A stretch of 64,000 bases of DNA from Alistipes sp. (lineage in GTDB: Bacteria > Bacteroidota > Bacteroidia > Bacteroidales > Rikenellaceae). The notes beneath the pieces are model-generated. The model saw only the letters and a program-made list of their open reading frames with translations. It searched no databases and was not told where the DNA came from. Made by a program: the position numbers and the translations under genes. Location: assembly GCA_017938765.1 (NCBI GenBank), contig JAGBAX010000003.1:62001-126000 (forward strand), given 5' to 3'. Shown in pieces: positions 17,247 to 25,032 of this stretch (position 1 is the stretch's first letter; each line of letters begins with the position of its first letter).

Positions 17247-18800
17247 ATGGCGCAGACGATAACTCTTTCTCTTACGCCCAAGCAAGCGGCGGATAGTAAA
17301 TTTTACACCAGTGCGGTGGCAAAGCAGTTAGGTGTGAAGCAGAGCGATATTGCGCTGCTACGCATAGTAAAGCGCTCGGTAGATGCTCGTCGTGGTGGGC
17401 TGAAGGTAAACCTTACACTGGAGGCCTTTTTGGACTTTGAGCCGATGCCTGCGCCGATACATTTTGACTATCCCGATATCAGCACAGCCGACCCCGTAAT
17501 TATCATTGGAGCAGGTCCTGCGGGACTCTTCACAGCGTTGCGACTGATTGAGTTAGACAAAAAGCCGATTATATTTGAGCGCGGCAAGGATGTGAGCGAG
17601 AGAGGCAAGGATATCGCCCAAATTCAGCGTGGCGGAGCGATAAATCCAGACTCAAATTACGCCTTTGGCGAGGGTGGCGCAGGAACATTCTCAGACGGCA
17701 AACTCTTTACCCGTTCAAAGAAGCGCGGAGACTACAACAGAGCCTTGCAACGCCTTGTATATCACGGTGCTACAGAGGAGATACTCTACGAGGCTCACCC
17801 TCATATCGGCTCCGACCGTCTGCCACGAATAATTGCCGACATACGCCGTCAGATAGTAGAGTGTGGTGGTGAGATACACTTCAACTCGCGCGTAGATGGC
17901 ATAATAATTAAAAAAGGCCAAGCCGCAGGAATTAAGATAGGCGACACAGAGGTTGAAGGCTGTGCCGTAGTAGTAGCGACAGGACACTCGGCGCACGACA
18001 TCTACACGATGCTTGACCGCAGTGGCATACGCCTCGAAGCCAAGCCATTTGCAATGGGTGTGCGCATAGAGCATCCGCAGCAGCTGATAAACAAAATCCA
18101 GTATCACAACTCCGACCAGATGGAGTATCTACCTGCAGCAGCATACTCGCTTGTGCAGCAGGTGGGCGGGCGAGGTGTCTACTCGTTCTGCATGTGTCCG
18201 GGAGGTTTTATAGTCCCTGCAATGACAGACGAGAGCCAGAGCGTAGTGAACGGTATGTCGCCATCGCACCGAGGCTCGCCATTTGCCAACTCTGGCTTTG
18301 TGACAGAGATTCGCGCAGAGGACTTTGCGCACCTTACAGAGCAGTACGGACAGCTTGCGGGACTTGAGTTTCAGCGACAGTTTGAGGTTATGGCGCGCAA
18401 TGAGGCCAATGGTCGCCAAACGGCTCCAGCACAGCGAGTTGCGGACTTTGTAGCAGGTAGAAATTCTGCCACTCTTCCGCCATGTTCTTATGTTCCGGGC
18501 ATAGTCCCTTCGCGCCTTGATAAGTGGATGCCGGAGTTTATAGCAGCTCGTCTGCGCGAGGCGATACGCATCTTTGACCGCCGCATGCGCGGGTATCTAA
18601 CAAACGAGGCGGTAGTCGTAGGCGTAGAGTCGCGCACCTCAACGCCCGTACGCATACCGCGAGACCGCGATACCCTCTGCCACCCAGAGATAGTTGCGCT
18701 CTACCCCGCTGGCGAGGGTGCAGGATATGCTGGCGGAATTATCTCGGCAGCCCTTGATGGCGAGCGCATTGCTGAGGCTATTGCCCGTGACTCTAAGTAA
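17247..18800 (+). CDS. FAD-dependent oxidoreductase (uncharacterised dehydrogenase family)
   Basis: 517 residues from the ATG at 17247, chosen because it follows the promoter and matches the family's N-terminus. Residues 1-80 form a small alpha/beta domain; a dinucleotide fold opens at about 88 (IIIGAGPAGLFTALRLIE), with GGAGTFSDGKLFTR and a second nucleotide motif near VVVATGHSAHDIY. The family is often annotated as COG2509, FAD-dependent dehydrogenase; substrate unknown. The C-terminus has GEGAGYAGGIISAALDG, the usual FAD-closing motif. Monocistronic. Family sure, function not. Confidence 0.85.
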   Translation: MAQTITLSLTPKQAADSKFYTSAVAKQLGVKQSDIALLRIVKRSVDARRGGLKVNLTLEAFLDFEPMPAPIHFDYPDISTADPVIIIGAGPAGLFTALRLIELDKKPIIFERGKDVSERGKDIAQIQRGGAINPDSNYAFGEGGAGTFSDGKLFTRSKKRGDYNRALQRLVYHGATEEILYEAHPHIGSDRLPRIIADIRRQIVECGGEIHFNSRVDGIIIKKGQAAGIKIGDTEVEGCAVVVATGHSAHDIYTMLDRSGIRLEAKPFAMGVRIEHPQQLINKIQYHNSDQMEYLPAAAYSLVQQVGGRGVYSFCMCPGGFIVPAMTDESQSVVNGMSPSHRGSPFANSGFVTEIRAEDFAHLTEQYGQLAGLEFQRQFEVMARNEANGRQTAPAQRVADFVAGRNSATLPPCSYVPGIVPSRLDKWMPEFIAARLREAIRIFDRRMRGYLTNEAVVVGVESRTSTPVRIPRDRDTLCHPEIVALYPAGEGAGYAGGIISAALDGERIAEAIARDSK

Positions 18801-18836
18801 GATTTTCTCAAATTTACGCATTTTTTTGGCATAAAA

Positions 18837-18868
18837 TTTGGAGGGGGGGGTAATTTTGCCTATATTTG
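18837..18868 (+). promoter_or_regulatory. Promoter with G8 run in the spacer
   Basis: TTTG 18837-18840 and TATATTTG 18861-18868, spacer 20 bp. The spacer contains eight consecutive G (18843-18850), so slippage would change the spacing between the two promoter elements. Confidence 0.75.
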
Positions 18869-18904
18869 CGCCGAACAATTTATTAACCCCAAAAATCATA
18901 CATT

Positions 18905-19420
18905 ATGAAGAGATTTTTTATTGCCGTTGTAGCCATAGTTTTGGGTTGCAGCGCAGTTTCAGCACAACAGAAGGGAGATATGTATTTCGGTGGAATGACT
19001 GGCATCACTATCCAATCAGCATCTGGCAACGGTATTGGTGCAGGCTTTATCATTCAGCCTGAATTTGGAGGTTTCGTGGCAGACAAGTGTAAATTGGGCA
19101 TCAGCGCAGGCTATGCCATAAGCGGTGGCATACACAGTTTTACACTTACGCCGAACTTCTCATACTATGTTCGCCTCTGCGACAATGTATACTACACCCC
19201 AGGCATTGAGGCAGGCTTTGCAATGGCTGCCGCAGGTGGAGCTGTTGCTGCTGGCGTGGGCGTAGGTCTACAACTCTTTACAATGGAGTTCCGCCCAACA
19301 AAACACTTTGGTCTTACCGCAAACCTCGTCTCACTAAATTTTATGGGAATAGAGGGTTCTGCATCCTTCAACTTTGACCTCGGCGTAAACCCAACAGTCG
19401 GTGTTAGATACTACTTCTAA
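18905..19420 (+). CDS. Outer-membrane beta-barrel protein
   Basis: 171 residues, signal peptide about 1-20 (cleavage after VSA-QQ), followed by glycine-rich amphipathic strands and a C-terminal aromatic strand (VGVRYYF) typical of small barrels inserted by BAM. Porin-like or OmpW/OmpX-like; ligand unknown. Strong promoter and own terminator, so a single-gene unit. Confidence 0.75.
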   Translation: MKRFFIAVVAIVLGCSAVSAQQKGDMYFGGMTGITIQSASGNGIGAGFIIQPEFGGFVADKCKLGISAGYAISGGIHSFTLTPNFSYYVRLCDNVYYTPGIEAGFAMAAAGGAVAAGVGVGLQLFTMEFRPTKHFGLTANLVSLNFMGIEGSASFNFDLGVNPTVGVRYYF

Positions 19421-19424
19421 AGCA

Positions 19425-19452
19425 AAAGGGTGGCTCTGTTGAGTCACCCTTT
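19425..19452 (+). terminator. Terminator of the beta-barrel gene
   Basis: AAAGGGTGGCTC and GAGTCACCCTTT form a nearly perfect stem with loop TGTT, followed by a T-rich stretch. Confidence 0.8.
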
Positions 19453-19462
19453 AGTTATTTTG

Positions 19463-19585
19463 AGAAGTTGTATAACAAGAGCTAATTTTAGGCTTGCGAA
19501 GTCCGAAAAACCGCAGCATACTAGAGCGTATGTGAGGATTTTGAGGACAAGCGTAACGACAAATTAGCCTTGTTAGACGGCTTCT
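19463..19585. repeat. Structured palindromic element G next to apt stop
   Basis: Outer stem AGAAG..TAACAAG.GCTAATTT pairs with AAATTAGC..TTGTTA..CTTCT; inside are CTT-gc-GAAG and a longer hairpin GTCC-AAAA-CC / GG-TTTT-GGAC topped by CATAC/GTATG. The element ends one base from the apt stop codon. From memory, similar sequences recur in other Bacteroidetes genomes. Confidence 0.6.
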
Positions 19586-19586
19586 A

Positions 19587-20147
19587 TTAGATATTCATCA
19601 GCACAGTTACTGGTGCAATCTTCTCCAGTCGCTCGCGGCCACCAATCTCTGGAATGCCGACAAGGAAGACAAACTCCTTAATGCGCACCTTATATGGCTT
19701 ACCCTCCTTATAGATAGTAAGCTGCTCAAGTGAGCGAGCAACACCCTCGGCAGTACCACCCGTAGCGAGCACATCATCAAGCACTGTAATTTCAAAAGTA
19801 TCGCCCGTAGGCACACCTGCTGCAATATCGCTCAAACGGTAGAAGAGGCGGTCAAAGCCATACTCCTTCTCAATCTTTACCTCAATAAGGTCTCCCTCGT
19901 TAAAAGGCAGTTTGCCAGACTTACGCATCGGAATAATATTCTCTACAACGCCCGCCTCGGTAAGTAGTGGCGCTGCAAAGAGGAATGCGCGAGCCTCTGG
20001 AGCGGCTACATTCGGTGCAGTAGTGGCCTTATTAAGCGCAGCGATAACCTCACCAAAGGCCTTGCGAGACTGTAGAAATGGGATTATGTCAATAAAGTTG
20101 ATACCCTCCTTTGGGAAGTTCTTGTAAAATTTAAGTGTCTCAATCAT
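19587..20147 (-). CDS. apt: Adenine phosphoribosyltransferase
   Basis: 186 residues, salvages adenine with PRPP to AMP in the cytoplasm. Type I PRTase fold; PRPP loop VLDDVLATGGTAEG at about 122-135; N-terminus FYKNFPKEGINFIDIIPFL resembles the APT hood (F-P-x-G-I-x-F-D). It has a longer middle region than E. coli Apt, as common in Bacteroidetes. Own promoter. Confidence 0.88.
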   Translation of the reverse strand: MIETLKFYKNFPKEGINFIDIIPFLQSRKAFGEVIAALNKATTAPNVAAPEARAFLFAAPLLTEAGVVENIIPMRKSGKLPFNEGDLIEVKIEKEYGFDRLFYRLSDIAAGVPTGDTFEITVLDDVLATGGTAEGVARSLEQLTIYKEGKPYKVRIKEFVFLVGIPEIGGRERLEKIAPVTVLMNI

Positions 20148-20169
20148 AGTTTTTTGTCATTATCGCCTG

Positions 20170-20199
20170 CAAAGATAGTAATTTACTGCAAGATATCAA
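20170..20199 (-). promoter_or_regulatory. Promoter of apt
   Basis: Minus-strand TATCTTTG (20177-20170) with TTG 19 bp upstream (20199-20197); 22 bp before the ATG. Confidence 0.6.
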
Positions 20200-20273
20200 C
20201 TATCTTATGACGATGTTTTTCAAATATACGGTCAATTTTAGCATTATACCCAACAATATCCTGCTGACTGCTC

Positions 20274-21506
20274 TTATAGATTGTCGTACAGCAGTTTAAT
20301 AGCATAGGCCGTTGCGCGGTCAATAATCTGGCTGCGGTCCGTACCGCAGTTTTTCAGCACAGCAAAGCTTCCCTTTGGCGTTGCGACACCAATCCAGACA
20401 GTTCCCACTGGCTTCTCCGCGCTGCCACCCGTAGGGCCCGCAATGCCTGTAGTAGAGACAGCATAGTCGCTCTGTCCTGCACGACGCACGCCCTCCGCCA
20501 TCTGAATTGCAACAGTCTCGCTCACAGCGCCATAGCGGACAATATCATCCATATTTACGCCCAAAATATCGCGCTTCGCCTCGTTTGAGTAGCTCACAAC
20601 GCCCGCATTAAAGTATACAGATGCTCCCGCCATAGCGGTAAACTTAGCAGCAATAGCGCCACCAGTGCAACTCTCGGCAACAGAGAGTGTTTTGCCATTC
20701 TCTCTCATCCAGCGGTGCACCAACTGCTCTACAGTCGCATCCTCAAAGCCCACTATAGCCTCTGGGATAATACCCTTCAGCTTGTCAAACTCGTCATCTA
20801 TCATCCGTCTAACGCTCTGTCCGTCAACCTCGTATGCCGATAGTCTCAGCCTGACAACATTTGGTGCAGGAAGGTATGCAAGGTGTAGCACATCGGGCAG
20901 GTTATCCTCCCAAGTAGCGATTCTCTCGGCAAGAATTGACTCCGGAATGCCACTTGTAATCATCGTGCGGTGGACAATAGCCTTCAGCTCAAATCGCTCC
21001 GCAAGCATCGGCACTACGCTGTCGTCAATAAGGTGTCGCATCTCAAACGGCACACCTGGCAGCGAGACCACAACCTTACCATCGCGCTCAAACCACATTC
21101 CTGGAGCTGTTCCGTGCGCATTATGAAGCACTGTGCAGCACTGAGGCACCATAGCCTGACCGCGATTAAGCTCTGTAAAGGCTATGCCTCGGCGAGCAAG
21201 GAGCTGCTCAACGAAACTTCCAACCTGCTCATTATAAACCAGTTCGGAGTTGTAATATCGGGCAAGGGTGTGCTTTGTAATATCGTCCTTTGTAGGGCCA
21301 AGACCGCCAGTGATAATAACCACATCGCTCTGTGCGAGGGCGCGGTCAAGTGTTGAGACTATCTGCTCGGCACTGTCGCCAATAGATGTGCGCTCCGTTA
21401 CCACAACGCCTATGCGGTTGAGTGCCTGCGAGATATAGCGAGAGTTGGTGTCAAGAATCTGACCTATCAGAATCTCATCACCAATAGTAATTATCGTTGA
21501 TTTCAT
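20274..21506 (-). CDS. cinA: CinA: MoCF-like domain + nicotinamide-nucleotide amidase
   Basis: 410 residues. 1-170 is the molybdopterin-binding-like domain (TIGDEILIGQILDTNS; ITGGLGPTKDD), 250-410 the CinA C-terminal amidase domain (AESCTGGAIAAKF; STTGIAGPTGG) that deamidates NMN to NaMN in pyridine-nucleotide salvage. Both domains intact. 18 bp downstream of pyrD, same strand, likely co-transcribed. Former link to competence is only by name. Confidence 0.92.
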   Translation of the reverse strand: MKSTIITIGDEILIGQILDTNSRYISQALNRIGVVVTERTSIGDSAEQIVSTLDRALAQSDVVIITGGLGPTKDDITKHTLARYYNSELVYNEQVGSFVEQLLARRGIAFTELNRGQAMVPQCCTVLHNAHGTAPGMWFERDGKVVVSLPGVPFEMRHLIDDSVVPMLAERFELKAIVHRTMITSGIPESILAERIATWEDNLPDVLHLAYLPAPNVVRLRLSAYEVDGQSVRRMIDDEFDKLKGIIPEAIVGFEDATVEQLVHRWMRENGKTLSVAESCTGGAIAAKFTAMAGASVYFNAGVVSYSNEAKRDILGVNMDDIVRYGAVSETVAIQMAEGVRRAGQSDYAVSTTGIAGPTGGSAEKPVGTVWIGVATPKGSFAVLKNCGTDRSQIIDRATAYAIKLLYDNL

Positions 21507-21524
21507 ATAGGTATGTTCTATGAA

Positions 21525-22550
21525 TTAGGATAAAAGGTGCTTACAAATATTACCGACAAAGCTCGGTCCGTTGTAGACAAAGCCTGTATATACCTGCACA
21601 AGGGTCGCGCCAGCGTCTAACATAGCCTTGGCATCCTCTGGGGTCATAATGCCACCCACGCCGATAATCGGATATGTGCCATTTGAACGCTGATATACTC
21701 GTCTGACAACCTCTATAGAGCGCTTTGTCAGCGGCTGACCACTCACCGCGCCAGAGCCGTAACGCTTAAGGGTCTGCGGGTCGGTCACAAGACCCGTATG
21801 GCGGGCAGAGCCATTTGTGGCTACAATGCCATCAAGAGGGGTGTCTACCATAATATCTGTCATCATATCTATATCCTCGTCTGTAAGGTCAGGCGAGATT
21901 TTGAGTAGTATCGGGCGATACTGATTTTGCCCTCGGCGGAAGTCAAAGAGCGGCTCAAGGATAGATATTATGCTCTCGCGCGTACGAGGTACATACTGCT
22001 TAAAGGAGGTGTTGTAGCTGACATTGACCGAGAAGTAGTCTACATACTGATAGAGATTGCGGAACACTCTCAGATAGTCGTGCGGAGCATCACAAGGCTC
22101 TGTGGCGGAGTTCTTGCCTATGTTGCAGCCAATAACCACATCGCCACTGTTGTGCCTCAACTTTGAGACGGCATACTCCAAACCCTTGCTACTCAAGCCT
22201 ATACGATTCATTATCGCATGGTCATCATCAAGGCGGAACATGCGTGGCTTAGGGTTACCATTTTGAGGCTCTGGGGTGACTGTTCCAATCTCCACAAAAC
22301 CAAAACCCATAGCTCCCAACTGGCTGAAAATCTCACCATTACGGTCAAAACCCGCCGCCATACCTATCGGATTGCGGAAGTGAATGCCGAAGACATCGCG
22401 CTCAAGCGAAACATCCTCCACAGCATAGAGCTTGCGCATAAACCACCTCGCCCCTGGAATCTTCCCCAGCAGCCGAAGCATAAACACTGCCCAGTTGTGC
22501 ACCCTCTCCGCACCCAACAACGGCGATAAAAAACTCAACAAACGAAACAT
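21525..22550 (-). CDS. pyrD: Quinone-dependent dihydroorotate dehydrogenase (class 2)
   Basis: 341 residues. Oxidises dihydroorotate to orotate with membrane quinone as acceptor. N-terminal membrane-associating helix region (about 1-40, typical of class 2), FMN-barrel with NPIGMAAGFDRNGE, MNRIGLSSKG and C-terminal VGGIMTPEDAKAML, VQVYTGFVYNGP. Odd point: the active-site loop, N-I-S-S-P-N-T in E. coli, reads NVSYNT here, one residue shorter and without the Pro; the catalytic Ser cannot be placed with certainty by eye. The rest is standard. Confidence 0.9.
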   Translation of the reverse strand: MFRLLSFLSPLLGAERVHNWAVFMLRLLGKIPGARWFMRKLYAVEDVSLERDVFGIHFRNPIGMAAGFDRNGEIFSQLGAMGFGFVEIGTVTPEPQNGNPKPRMFRLDDDHAIMNRIGLSSKGLEYAVSKLRHNSGDVVIGCNIGKNSATEPCDAPHDYLRVFRNLYQYVDYFSVNVSYNTSFKQYVPRTRESIISILEPLFDFRRGQNQYRPILLKISPDLTDEDIDMMTDIMVDTPLDGIVATNGSARHTGLVTDPQTLKRYGSGAVSGQPLTKRSIEVVRRVYQRSNGTYPIIGVGGIMTPEDAKAMLDAGATLVQVYTGFVYNGPSFVGNICKHLLS

Positions 22551-22564
22551 AGTACAAAGGTAAT

Positions 22565-22592
22565 AAAAAAATCTTGCGGTGCAAGATTTTTT
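22565..22592 (-). terminator. Hairpin terminator upstream of pyrD
   Basis: AAAAAATCTTGC and GCAAGATTTTTT form a perfect stem around GGT. It lies between pdxB and pyrD on the same strand and can stop transcription from pdxB. Confidence 0.75.
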
Positions 22593-22600
22593 GGCTGTTA

Positions 22601-22725
22601 GCTGTTGCGGCTTTCAGACAGCAATGCTGTTGTTACAACAAAAGGACTTGCCTTTGCAAATAAACTTGCAGGCAGTCCTTTTCTTGTAACACCTACTTCG
22701 TAGGCTCTGAAAGCCGAGAACAGGC
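22601..22725. repeat. Structured element F (four-way junction)
   Basis: Outer stem ...CGGCTTTCAGA / TCTGAAAGCCG... (22601-22618 with 22706-22725); side hairpins CAGC-aat-GCAG-like (22619-22629, arms CAGC/GCTG) and CCTA-cttcg-TAGG (22692-22704); central hairpin TTGTTACAA..AAAGGACT.GCC pairing with GGCAGTCCTTT..TTGTAACA. Same four-helix plan as repeat A but different sequence. Confidence 0.6.
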
Positions 22726-22766
22726 TGACATACAGAATAATAATAAATATTGACATTCCCCCTAAA

Positions 22767-22823
22767 TCCCCCTTTGGCAAAGGGGGACTTGGTCGTCATA
22801 GTGGGCAGAAAAATCTGCCCACT
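22767..22823. repeat. Two perfect hairpins in tandem
   Basis: TCCCCCTTT-ggc-AAAGGGGGA (22767-22787) and AGTGGGCAGA-aaaa-TCTGCCCACT (22800-22823). The first belongs to a CCCCCTAAATCCCCC sequence seen widely in Bacteroidetes intergenic DNA (from memory). Not a gene. Confidence 0.6.
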
Positions 22824-22888
22824 TCTCCTCCGAGGTGCGCGAATTGCCCTTGGTGCCTTGCATTTTTTTGGCTGTTAGCTGTTGGCCA

Positions 22889-23014
22889 TTTTGTCGTCAG
22901 AGTGGTGCATTTACAACGCTCAATAAAAAAATGCCTGCGCAGGATAGTACCAAATAGTACAGCCCAGCAGGCATTTTTATTAGCGGCAGGAAATGTGCCA
23001 CTATCACGACAAAA
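22889..23014. repeat. Structured repeat E, copy 1, abutting pdxB stop
   Basis: Outer arms TTTTGTCGTCAGAGTGGTGC and its partner ending ATCACGACAAAA; then CGCT/AGCG; then AATAAAAAAATGCCTG pairing with CAGGCATTTTTATT; in the centre GGATAGTAC-caaata-GTACAGCC whose GTAC/GTAC can pair. The last base touches the pdxB stop codon (minus strand). Copies 2 and 3 are at 30144 and 40236. Confidence 0.75.
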
Positions 23015-24007
23015 TTAGAAATATTCGGTGCGGTATGAATAACCATTCCTCAACCCTTCAAAGTCTCCGCCATTTTTGAGCGGGGCGGACTCGGCAGTAA
23101 GGTTGCAGTAGTTATCTATTGTGTCGTTAAGGGTTTGCCAATCAATGTTTTGCGGAGTAGTTGGGGTGCATTGTGGTGGGTACCAGCCCTCAAGGGGCAG
23201 GTTAAAGTGGCGAGCCAGAGCGGCGACGGACATTGCCGTAGCGTTTGCCTTGCCCTGAAGCGAGTAGCCCGCGATATGGGGCGTAGTGACAAGTGCCTTG
23301 GCAAGCAGTGTTTTGTCAATATTCGGCTCATTCTCCCACACATCTATAGCGCACTCCAATCCGCTGCTAAGCAGAGCGGCTGTCTCAACGACCTCTCCAC
23401 GAGAGGCGTTGATAATCACTGCGTTAGGGCGCAAAAGAGATAGTGTACGGTCGTTTATCATTGAGCGCGTAGTGTTATCCAGCGGGGTATGTAGAGTAAG
23501 GATATCCGTCTGTGTCAGGAGCTGCTCAAGAGTCACAAAGTCAAGGTTCTCCCTCGCCTGACGCGGAGGGTCGCAGCAGATGACATTAAAGCCCCAGCTC
23601 TCGGCATACTGCTTTACAAGCGAGCCGACATTTCCCACGCCGACAATGCCCAGTGTACGCTCCGCAGGGGTAAAGCCATCGCGGTGGGCGAGCATAACAA
23701 GTACTGCCGCCACCCACTGAAGCACTCCGCGAGCGTTACACCCTGCGGCGGTCGTAACCTCAATATTACGCTCTTTGCAGTACTCCAAATCTATATGGTC
23801 AAAGCCGATGGTCGCCGTAGCGATTGCCTCCACCTTTGACCCCTCAAGAAGCTCGCGATTACAGCGCGTGCGGGTGCGAACAACAAGCGCGGAGGCGTCT
23901 GCAACAAGCTCTGGCGTAAAGCTATCGCCGGGGGCATAGACGACCTCGGCATACGGCTCTAAAACGCCAGCGATGAACGGAATAGCACTATCTATAACGA
24001 TTTTCAT
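23015..24007 (-). CDS. pdxB: 4-phosphoerythronate dehydrogenase
   Basis: 330 residues, D-2-hydroxyacid dehydrogenase family, second step of DXP-dependent pyridoxal phosphate synthesis. NAD fold GIVGVGNVGSLVKQ near 123; catalytic block NASRGEVVETAALL and active-site His in TTPHIAGYSLQGK, the latter typical of PdxB rather than SerA. C-terminal PdxB dimerisation domain shorter than in E. coli (378 residues). Its TACCTTTG box ends 4 bp before the ATG, so it should be translated from a leaderless mRNA. Confidence 0.85.
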   Translation of the reverse strand: MKIVIDSAIPFIAGVLEPYAEVVYAPGDSFTPELVADASALVVRTRTRCNRELLEGSKVEAIATATIGFDHIDLEYCKERNIEVTTAAGCNARGVLQWVAAVLVMLAHRDGFTPAERTLGIVGVGNVGSLVKQYAESWGFNVICCDPPRQARENLDFVTLEQLLTQTDILTLHTPLDNTTRSMINDRTLSLLRPNAVIINASRGEVVETAALLSSGLECAIDVWENEPNIDKTLLAKALVTTPHIAGYSLQGKANATAMSVAALARHFNLPLEGWYPPQCTPTTPQNIDWQTLNDTIDNYCNLTAESAPLKNGGDFEGLRNGYSYRTEYF

Positions 24008-24011
24008 ATAG

Positions 24012-24042
24012 CAAAGGTAATATAGGCGCGCTGAATTAGCAA
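24012..24042 (-). promoter_or_regulatory. Promoter of pdxB, leaderless
   Basis: Minus-strand TACCTTTG (24019-24012), TTG 20 bp upstream (24042-24040). Only four bases to the ATG at 24007. Confidence 0.6.
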
Positions 24043-24060
24043 TTTTTTAGTTAAAATTAT

Positions 24061-24068
24061 TATCTTTG
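24061..24068 (+). promoter_or_regulatory. Promoter -7 box of the CDF gene
   Basis: TATCTTTG with 7 bases to the ATG at 24076 (a second ATG follows directly). Together with the pdxB promoter it forms a 50-bp divergent promoter region. Confidence 0.55.
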
Positions 24069-24075
24069 TCGTCCA

Positions 24076-24963
24076 ATGATGAACAGAGAGAAGCAGATAT
24101 TCCGCGTAACACTTTTAGGTAGTGTTGCCAACCTACTACTGGTGGTATTCAAATTTATTGCCGGCATTGTGGGCCATAGTGCCGCGATGGTCGCCGATGC
24201 AGTACACTCGCTCTCGGACTTTATAACAGATATTATCGTAATTATCTTCGTAGCAATATCTGGCAAGCCAGAGGATAGCGACCATAGCTACGGGCACGGC
24301 AAATATGAGACGCTTGCAACGGCAGTGATAGGTATAATACTCTTCTTTGTCGGCGTGGGCATACTTATCAGTGGCATCAAGGCTATTGTTGGCGCACTGC
24401 AGGGAGAGCCTCTTCAGGCGCCATCTCTGTTGGCGCTGATTGCGGCCGTAATCTCAATAGTGGTCAAGGAGGCACTATACCGTTACACCGTAAAGCGTGG
24501 CAAGGCTTTGGGCTCTTCGTCAGTAGTCGCAAATGCGTGGCACCACCGCAGCGATGCGCTCTCATCTATAGGCACGGCGATAGGCATTGGTGGCGCGGTA
24601 TTTCTGGGCGAGCAGTGGAGAATACTTGACCCTATAGCGGCTGTTGTAGTCAGCATATTTATCATCAAGGTTGCTGTTGAACTTATAAAACCCTGCATAG
24701 ACGAGCTTGTAGAGCGCTCACTGCCAGAGGAGGTGGAGCAGAGGATACACGCTCTTATACTACAGTCGCCACAAGTAAGCTCACCACACCACCTGCGCAC
24801 CCGCCGTATAGGTAGTTGCATAGCTATTGAGGTGCATATTCGCATGGATGGGCAGATATCGCTAAGTGAGGCTCATCAAGTTGCAAGCGACATTGAGCGT
24901 CGTCTGAAGGCGGAATTTGGCGAGAAAACCCACATCGGAATACACATGGAACCGACAAAATAA
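24076..24963 (+). CDS. Cation diffusion facilitator (Zn/Fe/Mn efflux)
   Basis: 295 residues, six membrane helices then a cytoplasmic domain. Metal site in helix 2 MVADAVHSLSDFITD (H-x-x-x-D) and helix 5 NAWHHRSDALSS, the CDF HxxxD pair. Exports divalent metal in exchange for protons. FieF/CzcD-like; metal specificity cannot be read. Leader only a few bases long. Intergenic to the next gene about 70 bp. Confidence 0.92.
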   Translation: MMNREKQIFRVTLLGSVANLLLVVFKFIAGIVGHSAAMVADAVHSLSDFITDIIVIIFVAISGKPEDSDHSYGHGKYETLATAVIGIILFFVGVGILISGIKAIVGALQGEPLQAPSLLALIAAVISIVVKEALYRYTVKRGKALGSSSVVANAWHHRSDALSSIGTAIGIGGAVFLGEQWRILDPIAAVVVSIFIIKVAVELIKPCIDELVERSLPEEVEQRIHALILQSPQVSSPHHLRTRRIGSCIAIEVHIRMDGQISLSEAHQVASDIERRLKAEFGEKTHIGIHMEPTK

Positions 24964-24982
24964 TACTCTAAAGTATTATTAA

Positions 24983-25013
24983 TTTGATAATTCATCACTT
25001 TTTAGTAACTTTG
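24983..25013 (+). promoter_or_regulatory. Promoter of the arginase-family gene
   Basis: TTTG 24983-24986, 19-bp spacer, TAACTTTG 25006-25013; ATG 19 bp further. Confidence 0.75.
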
Positions 25014-25032
25014 CGCACGTAATAGTTAGAAG

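Noticed and set aside
22889..23014. Integron attC site as explanation for repeat E
   Set aside because: No GTTRRRY/RYYYAAC cores at the arm ends and no integron integrase or cassette array.
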